From CAZJFH01 sp964545205 (lineage in GTDB: Bacteria; Pseudomonadota; Alphaproteobacteria; Rhodospirillales; Magnetospirillaceae), in NCBI GenBank assembly GCA_964545205.1, contig CAZJFH010000014.1, positions 20,537 to 84,536 of the forward strand: a DNA stretch of 64,000 nt. Reading direction: 5' to 3'. Both the position numbers and the translations under genes were made by a program. Within the stretch, counting starts at the first letter, position 1. Every line of letters starts with the position of its first letter. The notes beneath the pieces are model-generated. The model worked only from the letters and a program-made list of their open reading frames with translations. It did no database searches and was not told where the DNA came from. Below, in pieces: positions 43,037 to 51,718 of the stretch.

Positions 43037-43573
43037 TCAGCGCTGCTGTGGCGAGGGTTCCGGCCGGGAAGCCGGCTGCGGCATCGGCTCGCGGCCCTCG
43101 AACAGGCCGGCGCGCTGGCTCCAATAGGCGTCGACCGACTGCTGCCAGTTGGCGTCGGCGACCTCGTCGAAGTTCTCGCTCTTGGCCGAGGGCGCCGCCT
43201 TCAGCACGTCCTCTGTGACGTTGACGACGTAGGTGTTCCGGCGCGGCCCGGCGTACAGCGCCGCCCAGGGCACCGCGACCATGCGCTCGCCGATGCCCAG
43301 GAAGCCGCCGATCTCGACCATCACGTAGGCGACCCGGTTCTGGTCGCGCTCCAGCAGCACGCCCTCGATCTCGCCGGCATCCTCGCCGTTGACCGTGAGC
43401 ACGTCGGAATCCTTCAGATCCTCGCTCCAGATCAGGTTCGACCGGTCGATCTGCGGCGGCGAGGTCGTCGGCACGCCGGGCGCGGTCTCCTGGACGATGT
43501 TGTCCGCCGCCGCGGCCGGGGTTGCGGCCAAGGGCAGCAGGACCAGGGTGGTCAGCATCGTCTTGTTCTTCAT
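43037..43573 (-). CDS. Exported PRC-barrel protein (178 aa)
   Basis: A 178-residue secreted protein: signal peptide (1-23, ATPAAAA), then one PRC-barrel-like domain (about 55-130): DVLTVNGEDAGEIEGVLLERDQNRVAYVMVEIGGFLGIGERMVAVPWAALY. The C-terminus is rich in Pro and Gln. Twenty bases after the two-domain PRC protein gene. Same type as the exported PRC protein at 2.2 kb; function unknown. Last gene of the run following norD. Confidence 0.72.
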   Translation of the reverse strand: MKNKTMLTTLVLLPLAATPAAAADNIVQETAPGVPTTSPPQIDRSNLIWSEDLKDSDVLTVNGEDAGEIEGVLLERDQNRVAYVMVEIGGFLGIGERMVAVPWAALYAGPRRNTYVVNVTEDVLKAAPSAKSENFDEVADANWQQSVDAYWSQRAGLFEGREPMPQPASRPEPSPQQR

Positions 43574-43592
43574 GTCGTTCCTCCTGCCGTGG

Positions 43593-44327
43593 TCACCAGT
43601 ACGGCCGTTGGCCGTAATGCTCGTAAAGCCGCCGCTCGGTCTCGCGGTCGACCGGCACCGCCGGGTCGTAGGTCGGGGCCTCCTCGACCCGGGCCTTGCC
43701 CACCGACAGCGACACGCGGCGCCGCTCGAAGTCGAAGCCCTCGACGGCCGCCGTCGACAGCAGCACCGCCTTCGACGGCAGCCAGTGGCCGGTGTCGACC
43801 ACCAGCCAGCGGATGCGCCAGCCGTCCTCGTCGATCAGCACGTCCGAGACGCGGCCGATATCGCCGTCGGTCGCGCGCGCCGCGTAGCCGGTCAGCCGTT
43901 CGGCGCTGCGCAGATGCGGATCGCCCGCCGCCGCCGCCTCGCGCAGCACGGATTCCAGGGCCGGGTCGGTGCCCCACAGCGGCGGCGCCTTCGACGCCGC
44001 GTCGGTCCAGTAGGGCCACCAGCCGTAATGGCCGTGCAGCGCGACCTCCTCCTGCCGGCTGACCGGCTTGTCGCAATCGACGTCGGGGCTGTCCTCGACC
44101 TGCTTGCGGGTCAGCGAGACCGGGAAGGTGCGGGCGTCGGGATCGGGCCGTCCCAGCACGCCCGGCACGATCAGCACCCGCCGGCCGGTCAGCCAGCCGT
44201 GGGTGTCGACGACCAGATAGCGCACCGCCCAGTCGGTGTCCTCGAAGAAGACGTCGCGCACCTGGCCGATCTCGCCGTCGGTGGCGCGCAAGGCGTAACC
44301 GCGCAGATGCGTGAAGCTCCACTGCAT
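43593..44327 (-). CDS. Cytoplasmic tandem PRC-barrel protein (244 aa)
   Basis: A 244-residue protein without signal peptide made of two PRC-barrel copies (about 1-120 and 130-244). The first begins LRGYALRATDGEIGQVRDVFFEDTDWAVRYLVVDTHGWLTGRRVLI and the second LTGYAARATDGDIGRVSDVLIDEDGWRIRWLVVDTGHWLPSKAVLL, an evident duplication. Both end in an aromatic HYG...PYW motif. Such proteins are often general-stress or light-harvesting accessory proteins. It lies 67 bases after the small membrane protein gene downstream of norD. Confidence 0.8.
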   Translation of the reverse strand: MQWSFTHLRGYALRATDGEIGQVRDVFFEDTDWAVRYLVVDTHGWLTGRRVLIVPGVLGRPDPDARTFPVSLTRKQVEDSPDVDCDKPVSRQEEVALHGHYGWWPYWTDAASKAPPLWGTDPALESVLREAAAAGDPHLRSAERLTGYAARATDGDIGRVSDVLIDEDGWRIRWLVVDTGHWLPSKAVLLSTAAVEGFDFERRRVSLSVGKARVEEAPTYDPAVPVDRETERRLYEHYGQRPYW

Positions 44328-44394
44328 GCCCGTGTCCTCCGTGCTTGCACACGAGTCAACAGGGCGGCGGCGGGCTTGGTTCCGGGCCGGGGGG

Positions 44395-44661
44395 TCAGCG
44401 GAACAGGTCGTAGAAGGCGGTCGCCATCAGCGAAGGGTCGTAGCGCAGCATGCTCAGCCCGATCACCAGGATGGCGCAGAGGATGACCACCATCACCACG
44501 TTGTCGCCCCGCATCGTGCGCCACCAGGCGACGGTGCCGGTAACGATCGAGACCAGGAAGAAGAACGAGATCGTCTCCTTGTCGAAGACGATGACCGACG
44601 CCGCCCAGGCCGGCGCGGGAAACAGGGCGGCGATCGCCGCCGGCGCAACGAGACGGATCAT
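44395..44661 (-). CDS. Small membrane protein downstream of norD (88 aa)
   Basis: An 88-residue protein with an N-terminal signal-like helix (IRLVAPAAIAALFPAPAWAASVIVF) and two further hydrophobic helices (ISFFFLVSIVTGTVAWW and VVMVVILCAILVIGLSML). It ends AFYDLFR. Position directly after norD and similar codon use suggest an accessory of the NO reductase cluster. I recognise no family, and it is not NorE, which is larger. Confidence 0.55.
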   Translation of the reverse strand: MIRLVAPAAIAALFPAPAWAASVIVFDKETISFFFLVSIVTGTVAWWRTMRGDNVVMVVILCAILVIGLSMLRYDPSLMATAFYDLFR

Positions 44662-44717
44662 GGCCGTGCTCCGAGATGATCGCCGGATTATAATCCGCGG
44701 GCGCGGCGCCGCAAAGC

Positions 44718-46592
44718 CTAGACCACGAGTTGGCGATAGATCGCCGGCAGCGCCACCGGCAGGCGGGCGACGTTGGGCACGATCGAATAGCCGCCGCGGC
44801 CGAACAGGGTCGGGAAGTAGCTCTTGGCCTCGCGGTCGATGGTGACGCCGAACACCGAGACGCCGGCGCGGCGCGCCTCCTGCACCGACTTGCGGGTATC
44901 CTCGATGCCGTAGCGGCCCTCGTAGTGGTCGACGTCGTTGGGCTTGCCGTCGGTCAGCACCACCAGCAGCTTGTGCTTGTTCGGGCGCTCCAGGAGTTGC
45001 TTCGACGTGTGGCGCACGGCGGCGCCGATGCGGGTGTAGAAGCCGGGCTTCAGCGCCGCGATGCGGCGGCCGACACGCTCGCTCATCGGCTCGTCGAAGC
45101 CCTTCAGGGCCTCGATCCGCACCCAGTTGCGCCGTCGCGAGGTGAAGGTGTAGATGGCGTTGTCGTCGCCGCAGGCGGCGATGCCGTTGGCGAGGATGGT
45201 CAGCGCCTCCTTCTCGACGTCGAGCACCCGGCGGTTGTCGATCCAGGCGTCGGTCGACAGCGAGACGTCGACCAGCAGCGCCACGGCCATGTCGCGGGCC
45301 TGCTTGCGGGTGGCGAGGTGGATGCGGTCGGAGCCGACGCCCGAGGCGCGCAGGTCCGAGCGGGCGCGGACCAGCGCCTCGATATCGAGTTCGTTGCCGT
45401 CGACCTGGGCACGCAGGGTCTGGTGCTTGGGCCGCAGCGCCTCGAACTGGCGGCGCACGCGGCGGATGCGCCGTTGGGTCGCCTCGTCCGGAATCCAGCT
45501 CTCGCCTTCCTCGCTGGCGGTGGTGGCGACGACGCGGCAGAAATTCGGGCGGTAGGCGCCCTTCTTGTAGTCCCATTCGGGATAGCTGACTTCGGCCTTG
45601 AGCACCGTCTCGTCGACCGAATCGGGCGGCAGGTCGAGGTCGAATTTCAGCTTGGTGGCGGCGCGGCGTTTGTGCTTGCCGACCGCGATCTCGTCGAGGT
45701 CGTCGGCGGCCTTCTTGGCGGCGTCCTCCTCGTCGTCCTCGACGTCGCGGTTGAGGTCGATCATCTCGGCGAGGCCGAGCACCTTCTCGAAGCGGTTGAG
45801 GATCAGCGAATCCTCGCGCTGCGCCTGGTCGGTCTTGCGCCGGCGGGCCTTGCGCTTCTTCTCGTCGCCGGTCTCGGCGCCGCCGCCGCCCAGCTCGTCC
45901 TCGTCGTCGCGCCTGGCGGCGCCGGCGTCGACCGCCTCGCCCCACAGCGGCACGGGAAGGAACGGCTTGTAGCCGCGCGGCGCGGTCTCGGGCAGGGCAC
46001 CGGGCGAGCGCGCGGCGCCGAGCAGCGCCAGCACGCGATCCTCGACCGCGCGCTCGACCGGCGGCAGCTTGCGCGCGGGACGCACCGCCCGCATCGCGGC
46101 GCACAGCTCGGCATGGGTCTTGCGCAGGCCGGGCGCCGCCGCCAGCACCGCCGCGGTCGCCGCCTCGGCGTCGGCGAGCAGCGCCAGATCGCGGTGCAGC
46201 GGATCGTCGGGCAGCCGCTCGCGGCACGGCAGGTGGGCGAAGAACGCCGCCAGCCACAGGTACAGCTTGCGGTTCAGCGCCGCCGCGGGCAGCAGGTCGA
46301 GCTTCGGCGGCAGGTAGACCGTTCCGCCGTCGCGTCCCGGCCGCTCCAGCCGCTCGTCCGTGACCCCGAGGCGCTGGCGCAGGCTCAGCCGATGGCCGGA
46401 TTCGCGGGCGCCGGTGGCGGCGATCTCGACGCCGAAATCGCCGCCGAGTCCGCGGAAGAACACCGACAGCGACCCGCGCACCTGGTCCAGCGTCACCGCC
46501 GCGTCGGCATGGCGTGGATACGACGCCGCCTCGCCGACCAGGCGATGCCAGGTGCGGCCGACGATCTCTTCGAATTCCAGGAAATCGAACAT
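44718..46592 (-). CDS. norD: Nitric oxide reductase activation protein NorD
   Basis: A 624-residue NorD. The N-terminal helical part resembles the CbbO/NorD family, the acidic middle (about 210-300) is low-complexity, and a C-terminal von Willebrand A domain (about 440-620) has a MIDAS-like DVSLST and later VVLTDGKPND. With the AAA+ protein NorQ it is needed for assembly or activation of NorBC, probably for FeB insertion. Follows norQ by 55 bases. Confidence 0.93.
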   Translation of the reverse strand: MFDFLEFEEIVGRTWHRLVGEAASYPRHADAAVTLDQVRGSLSVFFRGLGGDFGVEIAATGARESGHRLSLRQRLGVTDERLERPGRDGGTVYLPPKLDLLPAAALNRKLYLWLAAFFAHLPCRERLPDDPLHRDLALLADAEAATAAVLAAAPGLRKTHAELCAAMRAVRPARKLPPVERAVEDRVLALLGAARSPGALPETAPRGYKPFLPVPLWGEAVDAGAARRDDEDELGGGGAETGDEKKRKARRRKTDQAQREDSLILNRFEKVLGLAEMIDLNRDVEDDEEDAAKKAADDLDEIAVGKHKRRAATKLKFDLDLPPDSVDETVLKAEVSYPEWDYKKGAYRPNFCRVVATTASEEGESWIPDEATQRRIRRVRRQFEALRPKHQTLRAQVDGNELDIEALVRARSDLRASGVGSDRIHLATRKQARDMAVALLVDVSLSTDAWIDNRRVLDVEKEALTILANGIAACGDDNAIYTFTSRRRNWVRIEALKGFDEPMSERVGRRIAALKPGFYTRIGAAVRHTSKQLLERPNKHKLLVVLTDGKPNDVDHYEGRYGIEDTRKSVQEARRAGVSVFGVTIDREAKSYFPTLFGRGGYSIVPNVARLPVALPAIYRQLVV

Positions 46593-46616
46593 GCTTCCGT
46601 CCGGTTCGTCGCTACG

Positions 46617-46639
46617 CCCTCTCCCCTCGAGGGAGAGGG
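46617..46639. repeat. Palindromic element between norQ and norD
   Basis: CCCTCTCCC and GGGAGAGGG form a perfect 9-bp inverted repeat around CTCGA. This is a sequence type repeated in many proteobacterial genomes. It fills most of the norQ-norD gap and would form a hairpin in the nor mRNA, possibly adjusting the relative output of NorD. Confidence 0.6.
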
Positions 46640-46647
46640 AACAAACG

Positions 46648-47466
46648 TCACCCCAGCGTCGCGTCGGCCAGCTCCAGCAGGCCGGCCTTGACGTCGGGAT
46701 CGTCGGTCAAGGGCTCGATCAGGCTGGCCAGCACCGCCTCGTCGATGGCGACGCCGGCATTGATCAGCGTGGCGCAGTAGACCAGCAGGCGGGTCGAGAC
46801 GCCTTCCTCGAGGTCCTGGCCCTTCAGCTCGCGCAGCCGCCGCGCCAGCACGACCAGCGGGCGGACGCGCTCGGGCGCGAGGCCGCTCTCGGCGGCGACG
46901 ATCTCGACCTCGTGGTCGATCGGCGGGAAACCGAACTCGATGGCGACGAAGCGCTGGCGCGTCGACGGTTTCAGCGCCTTGAGGACGTTCTGGTAGCCGG
47001 GATTGTACGACACGATCAGCATGAAATTCTCGGGCGCGACCAGCTCCTCGCCGGTGCGCTCCAGCGGCAGGATGCGCCGGTCATCGGTCAGCGGGTGCAG
47101 CACGACGGTGACGTCCTTGCGCGCCTCGACGACCTCGTCGAGATAGCAGATGCCGCCCTCGCGCACCGCCCGGGTCAGCGGCCCGTCGGCCCACACCGTG
47201 TCGCCGCCGCGCAGCAGGTAGCGCCCGGTCAGGTCGGCCGCCGTCAGGTCGTCGTGGCACGAGACCGTGTGCAGCGGCAGCCCGACCCGCGCCGCCATGT
47301 ACGCGACGAACCGCGTCTTGCCGCAGCCGGTCGGGCCCTTGAGCAGCAGCGGCAGCCGATGGCGAAAGGCATGCTCGAACAGCGCGCACTCGTTGCCGGT
47401 CGGCAGGTAGTACGGCAGGTCGTCCGGAGTCTGCGGCGGCACGGGCTGAAGCGCGGGTTTCATCAT
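46648..47466 (-). CDS. norQ: AAA+ ATPase NorQ
   Basis: A 272-residue MoxR-type AAA+ protein: Walker A GPTGCGKT (44-51), Walker B GICYLDEVVEA, sensor-1 MLIVSYNPGYQ and the arginine finger region STRQRF. Partner of NorD in NorBC maturation. Two ATG codons (47466, 47463) follow AAGGA; the family start is close to either. Unusually, norQ lies 147 bases after norB, with an inverted-repeat element in the gap. Confidence 0.93.
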   Translation of the reverse strand: MMKPALQPVPPQTPDDLPYYLPTGNECALFEHAFRHRLPLLLKGPTGCGKTRFVAYMAARVGLPLHTVSCHDDLTAADLTGRYLLRGGDTVWADGPLTRAVREGGICYLDEVVEARKDVTVVLHPLTDDRRILPLERTGEELVAPENFMLIVSYNPGYQNVLKALKPSTRQRFVAIEFGFPPIDHEVEIVAAESGLAPERVRPLVVLARRLRELKGQDLEEGVSTRLLVYCATLINAGVAIDEAVLASLIEPLTDDPDVKAGLLELADATLG

Positions 47467-47490
47467 GTTGTCCTTGCTGGCAAAAAACAC

Positions 47491-47609
47491 TGAACCACAG
47501 AGACACCGAGACACAGAGACGGCATCGAGAGGACCTTGTTGCGCGAAGCGCCGTCCATCCTTCTCTGTGCCTCCTCTGTGCCTCTGCGTCTCTGTGGTGA
47601 ACAGTTCAG
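47491..47609. repeat. MITE-like imperfect inverted repeat between norB and norQ
   Basis: The left end TGAACCACAGAGACACCGAG is mirrored by the right end (CTCTGTGCCTCTGCGTCTCTGTGGTGAACAG...), with arms full of ACAGAG/CTCTGT steps. About 119 bases long, no coding frame of its own. 'Accacagagac...' elements recur in many bacterial genomes. In this position the transcript would fold into a long hairpin between norB and norQ. Confidence 0.7.
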
Positions 47610-47613
47610 GCGA

Positions 47614-48957
47614 TCACTCGGCCGGCTGCATCGCGCCGCCGACCGGAAGCTTGGCGCGGCCCGGGACGTAGGTCGCCCACAGGTAGACGGCGGTGCCGAG
47701 CACGGTCAGCACGCCGCCGAACAGCCGCATCCAGTAGAACATGGCGATCTGCTCCTGGACCTCCATGTAGTTCATGCCGAGCACCCGCTGCAAATGGACC
47801 TGCACGACGCCGGCGAAGGTCAGCGCGAAGGTCATCGTCACGACGCCGGTGGTCATGGTCCAGAAGCTGGCGATGGACAGGCCCTGATTGTAGGGCTCGC
47901 GGCCGCGCAGAATGGGCATGGCATAGGCCATGATCGCCAGGTTCAGCATCACGTAGGCGCCGTAGAAGGCCAGGTGGCCATGCGCGGCGGTGAGCTGGGT
48001 GCCGTGGGTGTAGTAGTTGACGAAGGACAGCGTGTGCATGAAGCCCCACACGCCGGCGCCGAAGAAAGCCACCGTCGAGCAGCCCAGCGACCACAGCAGC
48101 GCGGCGCGGTTCGGGTGCTTACGCCCGCCCTGCCACACCATGTAGAAGGTGAAGGCCATCATCGCGAAGAACGGCAGCACCTCGAGCGAGGAGAAGATCG
48201 AGCCGATCCACTGCCAGTAGCCCGGCGTGCCGATCCAGTAGTAGTGGTGGCCGGTGCCGAGGATGCCGGTGAACAGCGCCAGGCCGACGATCACGTACAG
48301 CCACTTCTCGACGACCTCGCGGTCGACGCCGGTCAGCTTGATCATCAGGAAGGCGAGGATCGAGGCCATGATCATCTCCCACACGCCCTCGACCCACAGA
48401 TGGACGATGTACCACCAGTACATCTTGTCCAGCGCCAGGTTGGTCGGGTTGTAGAAGGCGAACAGGAAGAACAGCGCCACGCCCCACAGCCCGAACAGCA
48501 GGATATTGGTGACCGCGGTCTTGCGGCCCTTCAGCACCGTCAGGGTCAGGTTGTAGAGGAACATCAGCGCGACCACGACGATGCCGACCTTGATCGGCAG
48601 CGGCTGCTCGATGAACTCGCGGCCGCCGTGGATGCCGAACAGATAGCCGACCACCGCCGCCGCGGCGGCGCCGAAGAACAGCCAGAACTGGATCTTGGCC
48701 AGCTTGACCGAGTAGAGCTCGGTCTGGGTCTCTTCGGGCACCAGGTAATAGGCGGCGCCCATGAAGCCCATCAGCAGCCACACGATCAGCGCGTTGGTGT
48801 GGATCATGCGGATGATGTGGAAGGGCAGCAGCTCGGACAGCGTGTTGGGCAGCACGTAGACCAGGCCGGCGACCAGCCCGAACGCGACCTGGGCCAGGAA
48901 CAGCACCAGCGCGCCGTTGAAGTACAGGCTGGCGACCTTTTGCGATTCGTATTTCAT
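47614..48957 (-). CDS. norB: Nitric oxide reductase subunit B (copy 1)
   Basis: A 447-residue cNOR catalytic subunit with about 12 helices. Haem and FeB ligand segments are intact: IHTNALIVWLL, HLWVEGVWE, GTGHHYYWIGTPGYW and FMHTLSFVNYYTHGTQLTAAHGHLAFYG. It reduces two NO to N2O in the inner membrane with electrons from NorC. Ends with the SxxLPVGG tail. Follows norC by 19 bases. Confidence 0.95.
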   Translation of the reverse strand: MKYESQKVASLYFNGALVLFLAQVAFGLVAGLVYVLPNTLSELLPFHIIRMIHTNALIVWLLMGFMGAAYYLVPEETQTELYSVKLAKIQFWLFFGAAAAAVVGYLFGIHGGREFIEQPLPIKVGIVVVALMFLYNLTLTVLKGRKTAVTNILLFGLWGVALFFLFAFYNPTNLALDKMYWWYIVHLWVEGVWEMIMASILAFLMIKLTGVDREVVEKWLYVIVGLALFTGILGTGHHYYWIGTPGYWQWIGSIFSSLEVLPFFAMMAFTFYMVWQGGRKHPNRAALLWSLGCSTVAFFGAGVWGFMHTLSFVNYYTHGTQLTAAHGHLAFYGAYVMLNLAIMAYAMPILRGREPYNQGLSIASFWTMTTGVVTMTFALTFAGVVQVHLQRVLGMNYMEVQEQIAMFYWMRLFGGVLTVLGTAVYLWATYVPGRAKLPVGGAMQPAE

Positions 48958-48976
48958 TGGTTTCTTCCCCCTGTTC

Positions 48977-49429
48977 TCAGCCGGCGTCGTGCGGCGGCCA
49001 GTTCTGGGTGTCGATGCGGCTGGTCCACTCGAGGAAGTCGACGAGGTCGTCGAGTTCCTGATCCGAGAGGTTGAACTGCGGCATCTGGCGACGGCCCTCG
49101 ACGCCCGAGGGCTGGGCCTGCATCCAGCCCTTCAGCGCTTCGCGCGCGGTCTCGGCGTCGTCGCGGCCGCCGTAGCGCACCCAGACGTTGCCGAGCTCGG
49201 GCGCGAAATAGGCGCCCTCGCCGAGCAGCGAGTGGCAGTTGATGCAGGAGTTCTCCTCCCACACGTGCTTGCCCCGGGCGACGGCTTCGGTCAGCGTCGA
49301 CTCGTCGGTCGAGGTCGAGGTGATATAGCCGTGGCTGTGGGCGGTCATGCCCACGAAAATCACGAAAAAGAACAGCGATCCGCCGTAGAAGACGTTTCTC
49401 GCCGCAGCCTTGGTCAGGCGTTCAGCCAT
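48977..49429 (-). CDS. norC: Nitric oxide reductase subunit C (copy 1)
   Basis: A 150-residue membrane-anchored monohaem cytochrome c: N-terminal helix (about 13-32, FYGGSLFFFVIFVGMTAHSH), haem motif CINCH at residues 62-66, axial Met in RRQMPQFN. Delivers electrons to NorB. Closely similar to the second copy at 51.8 kb. ATG 49429 has GGAGG just upstream; FNR-type and other palindromes lie in the promoter region. Confidence 0.95.
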   Translation of the reverse strand: MAERLTKAAARNVFYGGSLFFFVIFVGMTAHSHGYITSTSTDESTLTEAVARGKHVWEENSCINCHSLLGEGAYFAPELGNVWVRYGGRDDAETAREALKGWMQAQPSGVEGRRQMPQFNLSDQELDDLVDFLEWTSRIDTQNWPPHDAG

Positions 49430-49512
49430 GCCTCCATCCTTTCCTTGCAGGGCTCCCCCGGGGCGACGCTCGGCCGCGGCGGGGGGAGACACCTTAACCT
49501 TGGTCAAGTCAC

Positions 49513-49529
49513 CCGACCGAAACGGTCGG
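49513..49529. promoter_or_regulatory. Perfect 7-3-7 palindrome in the norC promoter region
   Basis: CCGACCG-AAA-CGGTCGG is an exact inverted repeat of 17 bases located between the FNR-type box and the norC coding start, near the expected transcription start. It could be a second operator or the stem of the mRNA leader. Binding protein unknown. Confidence 0.45.
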
Positions 49530-49532
49530 ACA

Positions 49533-49546
49533 TTGAGAATTCTCAA
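49533..49546 (-). promoter_or_regulatory. FNR/DNR/NnrR-type box of norCBQD
   Basis: TTGAGAATTCTCAA is a perfect palindrome fitting TTGA-N6-TCAA, the core of CRP/FNR family sites used by FNR, DNR and NNR in denitrification promoters. Its centre is about 110 bases upstream of the norC ATG. A one-mismatch copy lies 34 bases farther upstream (49567-49580). Confidence 0.7.
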
Positions 49547-49566
49547 TCGCCGCCCCCGGGGCGCGG

Positions 49567-49580
49567 ATGACAATTGTCAA
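49567..49580 (-). promoter_or_regulatory. Second FNR-type half-matching palindrome
   Basis: ATGACAATTGTCAA is one mismatch from TTGA-N6-TCAA and contains the perfect palindrome TGACA-AT-TGTCA. Centre-to-centre distance to the first box is 34 bases. Lies in the norC-phaC divergent gap, so it could serve either promoter. The 353-base gap (49430-49782) holds these sites and the phaC promoter, and no gene. Confidence 0.45.
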
Positions 49581-49729
49581 TGGCGGATTTCCGCAGGTTC
49601 CGGCGCGGCCGGGATTCGACGGGTGTCCACGCGGCGGACTTTTACGCAAGTGCCGTACTCGGTCTTTGCGCGGGCGCAAGTTCGCCGGTGAGGGGCGGCC
49701 CGATCTGCGGGTCTCGGTGTTTTCGCATC

Positions 49730-49758
49730 CTGACGGGGGCCGCCGCTTCCCCTATAGT
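49730..49758 (+). promoter_or_regulatory. Promoter of phaC
   Basis: CTGACG (49730-49735) and TATAGT (49753-49758) are separated by 17 bases; the -10 is one mismatch from consensus. Predicted start about 49766, 17 bases before the GTG start of phaC, with GGGAGG between. Confidence 0.6.
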
Positions 49759-49782
49759 GATCGCGATCGCAGGGAGGGCATC

Positions 49783-51591
49783 GTGGCGCAGCGGGACGAC
49801 AAGGAAGCCGAAAACATCGCGGCCGATCCGGCGGCGGTGTTCGGGCAGCTGGCCGGCTACGCGGCGCGGGCGCAGAACATCTTCCTCGACGCTCTGCGGC
49901 GCCAGGCCGATCCCGAGGAGCGCTTCGAGGTTCCCGATCCCGGCGTCGTCGGCAAGGTGATGTTCGAGGCCGGGCTGAAGCTGTGGTCGGACCCGCAGAA
50001 GCTGATGCAGGCGCAATCGGCTCTGCTGCAGGACTATGCCCGGCTGTGGCAGGCCCAGGCGCGGCGGCTGCGCGGCGAGGACGCGCCGCCGGTGGCCGAG
50101 CCGCCGAAGGGCGACAAGCGCTTCGCCGACGAGGCCTGGAGCGAACAGGCGGCTTTCGACCTGCTCAAGCAGTCCTATCTGCTGACCGCCGACTGGTTGC
50201 GCAAGACCATGCAGGAGGGCGCCGGCGACGATCCGCACCGCCGGTCGATGGTCGAGTTCTACACCCGCCAGTACGTCGACGCGCTGAGCCCGTCGAACTT
50301 CCTGCTCACCAACCCCAAGGCGCTCAAGCACACCGCCGAGAGCGGCGGGCGCAACCTGCTGAAGGGCCTCGACAACCTGCTGACCGATCTCGAGCGCGGG
50401 CACGGCCGGCTGTCGATCAGCATGACCGACGAATCGGCGTTCCGGCTGGGCGACAACATCGCCTCGACGCCGGGCAAGGTGGTGTTCCAGAACGACCTGA
50501 TGCAGCTCATCCAGTACGCGCCGAGCACCGAGCAGGTGTTCAAGCGACCGCTGCTGATCGTGCCGCCGTGGATCAACAAGTTCTACATCCTCGACCTGCG
50601 GCCGAAGAACTCGTTCATCAAGTGGTGCGTCGACCAGGGCCACACCGTGTTCGTCATCAGCTGGGTCAATCCGGACGAGTCGCTGGCCCACAAGCGCTTC
50701 GACGACTACATGCTGGAAGGCCCGCTGGCGGCGCTGGACGCCATCAAGCTGGCGACCGGCGAGGCCAGCGTCAACATCGTCGGCTACTGCATCGGCGGCA
50801 CGCTGACCGCCAGCACGCTGGCCTGGCTGGCCGCCAAGCGCAAGAAGCCGATCGCCTCGGCCACCTTCCTGACGACCATGGTCGACTTCGCCGAGGCCGG
50901 CGAGCTCGAGGTGTTCATCGACGACGAGCAGCTCGGCCTGATCGAGGACCACATGCGCAAGAAGGGCTACCTGGATGGCCGGCACATGGCGCAGGTGTTC
51001 AACCTGATGCGCGACAACGACCTGATCTGGTCGTTCGTGGTCAACAACTACCTGATGGGCAAGGAGCCGTTCCCCTTCGACCTGCTGTACTGGAACGGCG
51101 ATTCGACGCGCATGCCGATGATGATGCACGCCTTCTACCTGCGGCGGATGTACCAGGAGAACCGGCTGCGCGAGCCGGGCGGGATGGAACTGGCCGGCGT
51201 GCCCATCGACCTGCGCAAGGTGACGGTGCCGACCTATCTGCTGTCGACGCGCGAGGACCACATCGCGCCGTGGCCGGCGACCTACGCCGCGACCCAGCTC
51301 TACCAGGGCGAGCGCCGCTTCGTGCTGTCGGCCTCGGGCCACATCGCCGGCGTCGTCAATCCGCCGGCCGCCGGCAAGTACTGCTACTGGACCAATCCCG
51401 ATCTTCCGCCGACGCCCGACGACTGGCTGGCCGCGGCCGAGCGCCACGAGGGCTCGTGGTGGCCGGACTGGCAGGCCTGGGTGGCGGCGCGCGCCGGCAA
51501 ACTGGTGCCGGCACGCCATCCCGGCGACGGCAAGCTGAAGCCGATCGAGGACGCCCCCGGCTCCTATGTCAGGGTGCGCGCCGGGGAGTGA
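49783..51591 (+). CDS. phaC: Class I poly(3-hydroxyalkanoate) polymerase
   Basis: A 602-residue PHA synthase. The lipase-box-like GYCIGG carries catalytic Cys336, with the Asp in STREDHIAPW and His in SGHIAGVVNPP completing the triad. The N-terminal domain (LKQSYLLTADWLRKTM, SPSNFLLTNPKAL) is typical of class I. Polymerises 3-hydroxyacyl-CoA into storage polyester. GTG start at 49783 after GGGAGG. No phaAB or phasin gene adjacent; it sits between two norCB sets. Confidence 0.95.
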   Translation: MAQRDDKEAENIAADPAAVFGQLAGYAARAQNIFLDALRRQADPEERFEVPDPGVVGKVMFEAGLKLWSDPQKLMQAQSALLQDYARLWQAQARRLRGEDAPPVAEPPKGDKRFADEAWSEQAAFDLLKQSYLLTADWLRKTMQEGAGDDPHRRSMVEFYTRQYVDALSPSNFLLTNPKALKHTAESGGRNLLKGLDNLLTDLERGHGRLSISMTDESAFRLGDNIASTPGKVVFQNDLMQLIQYAPSTEQVFKRPLLIVPPWINKFYILDLRPKNSFIKWCVDQGHTVFVISWVNPDESLAHKRFDDYMLEGPLAALDAIKLATGEASVNIVGYCIGGTLTASTLAWLAAKRKKPIASATFLTTMVDFAEAGELEVFIDDEQLGLIEDHMRKKGYLDGRHMAQVFNLMRDNDLIWSFVVNNYLMGKEPFPFDLLYWNGDSTRMPMMMHAFYLRRMYQENRLREPGGMELAGVPIDLRKVTVPTYLLSTREDHIAPWPATYAATQLYQGERRFVLSASGHIAGVVNPPAAGKYCYWTNPDLPPTPDDWLAAAERHEGSWWPDWQAWVAARAGKLVPARHPGDGKLKPIEDAPGSYVRVRAGE

Positions 51592-51718
51592 TTCCCGGCC
51601 AAGACACGCGTCCGGCCCGGCTGGGCGCTTAAGCGTGCCCGGATAACACCTGCGGCGATCAGCCTTCCGCAGACGGTAGCGACTCCGGTCCACCCGCCAC
51701 AACTCTGCTAGAACCTTT

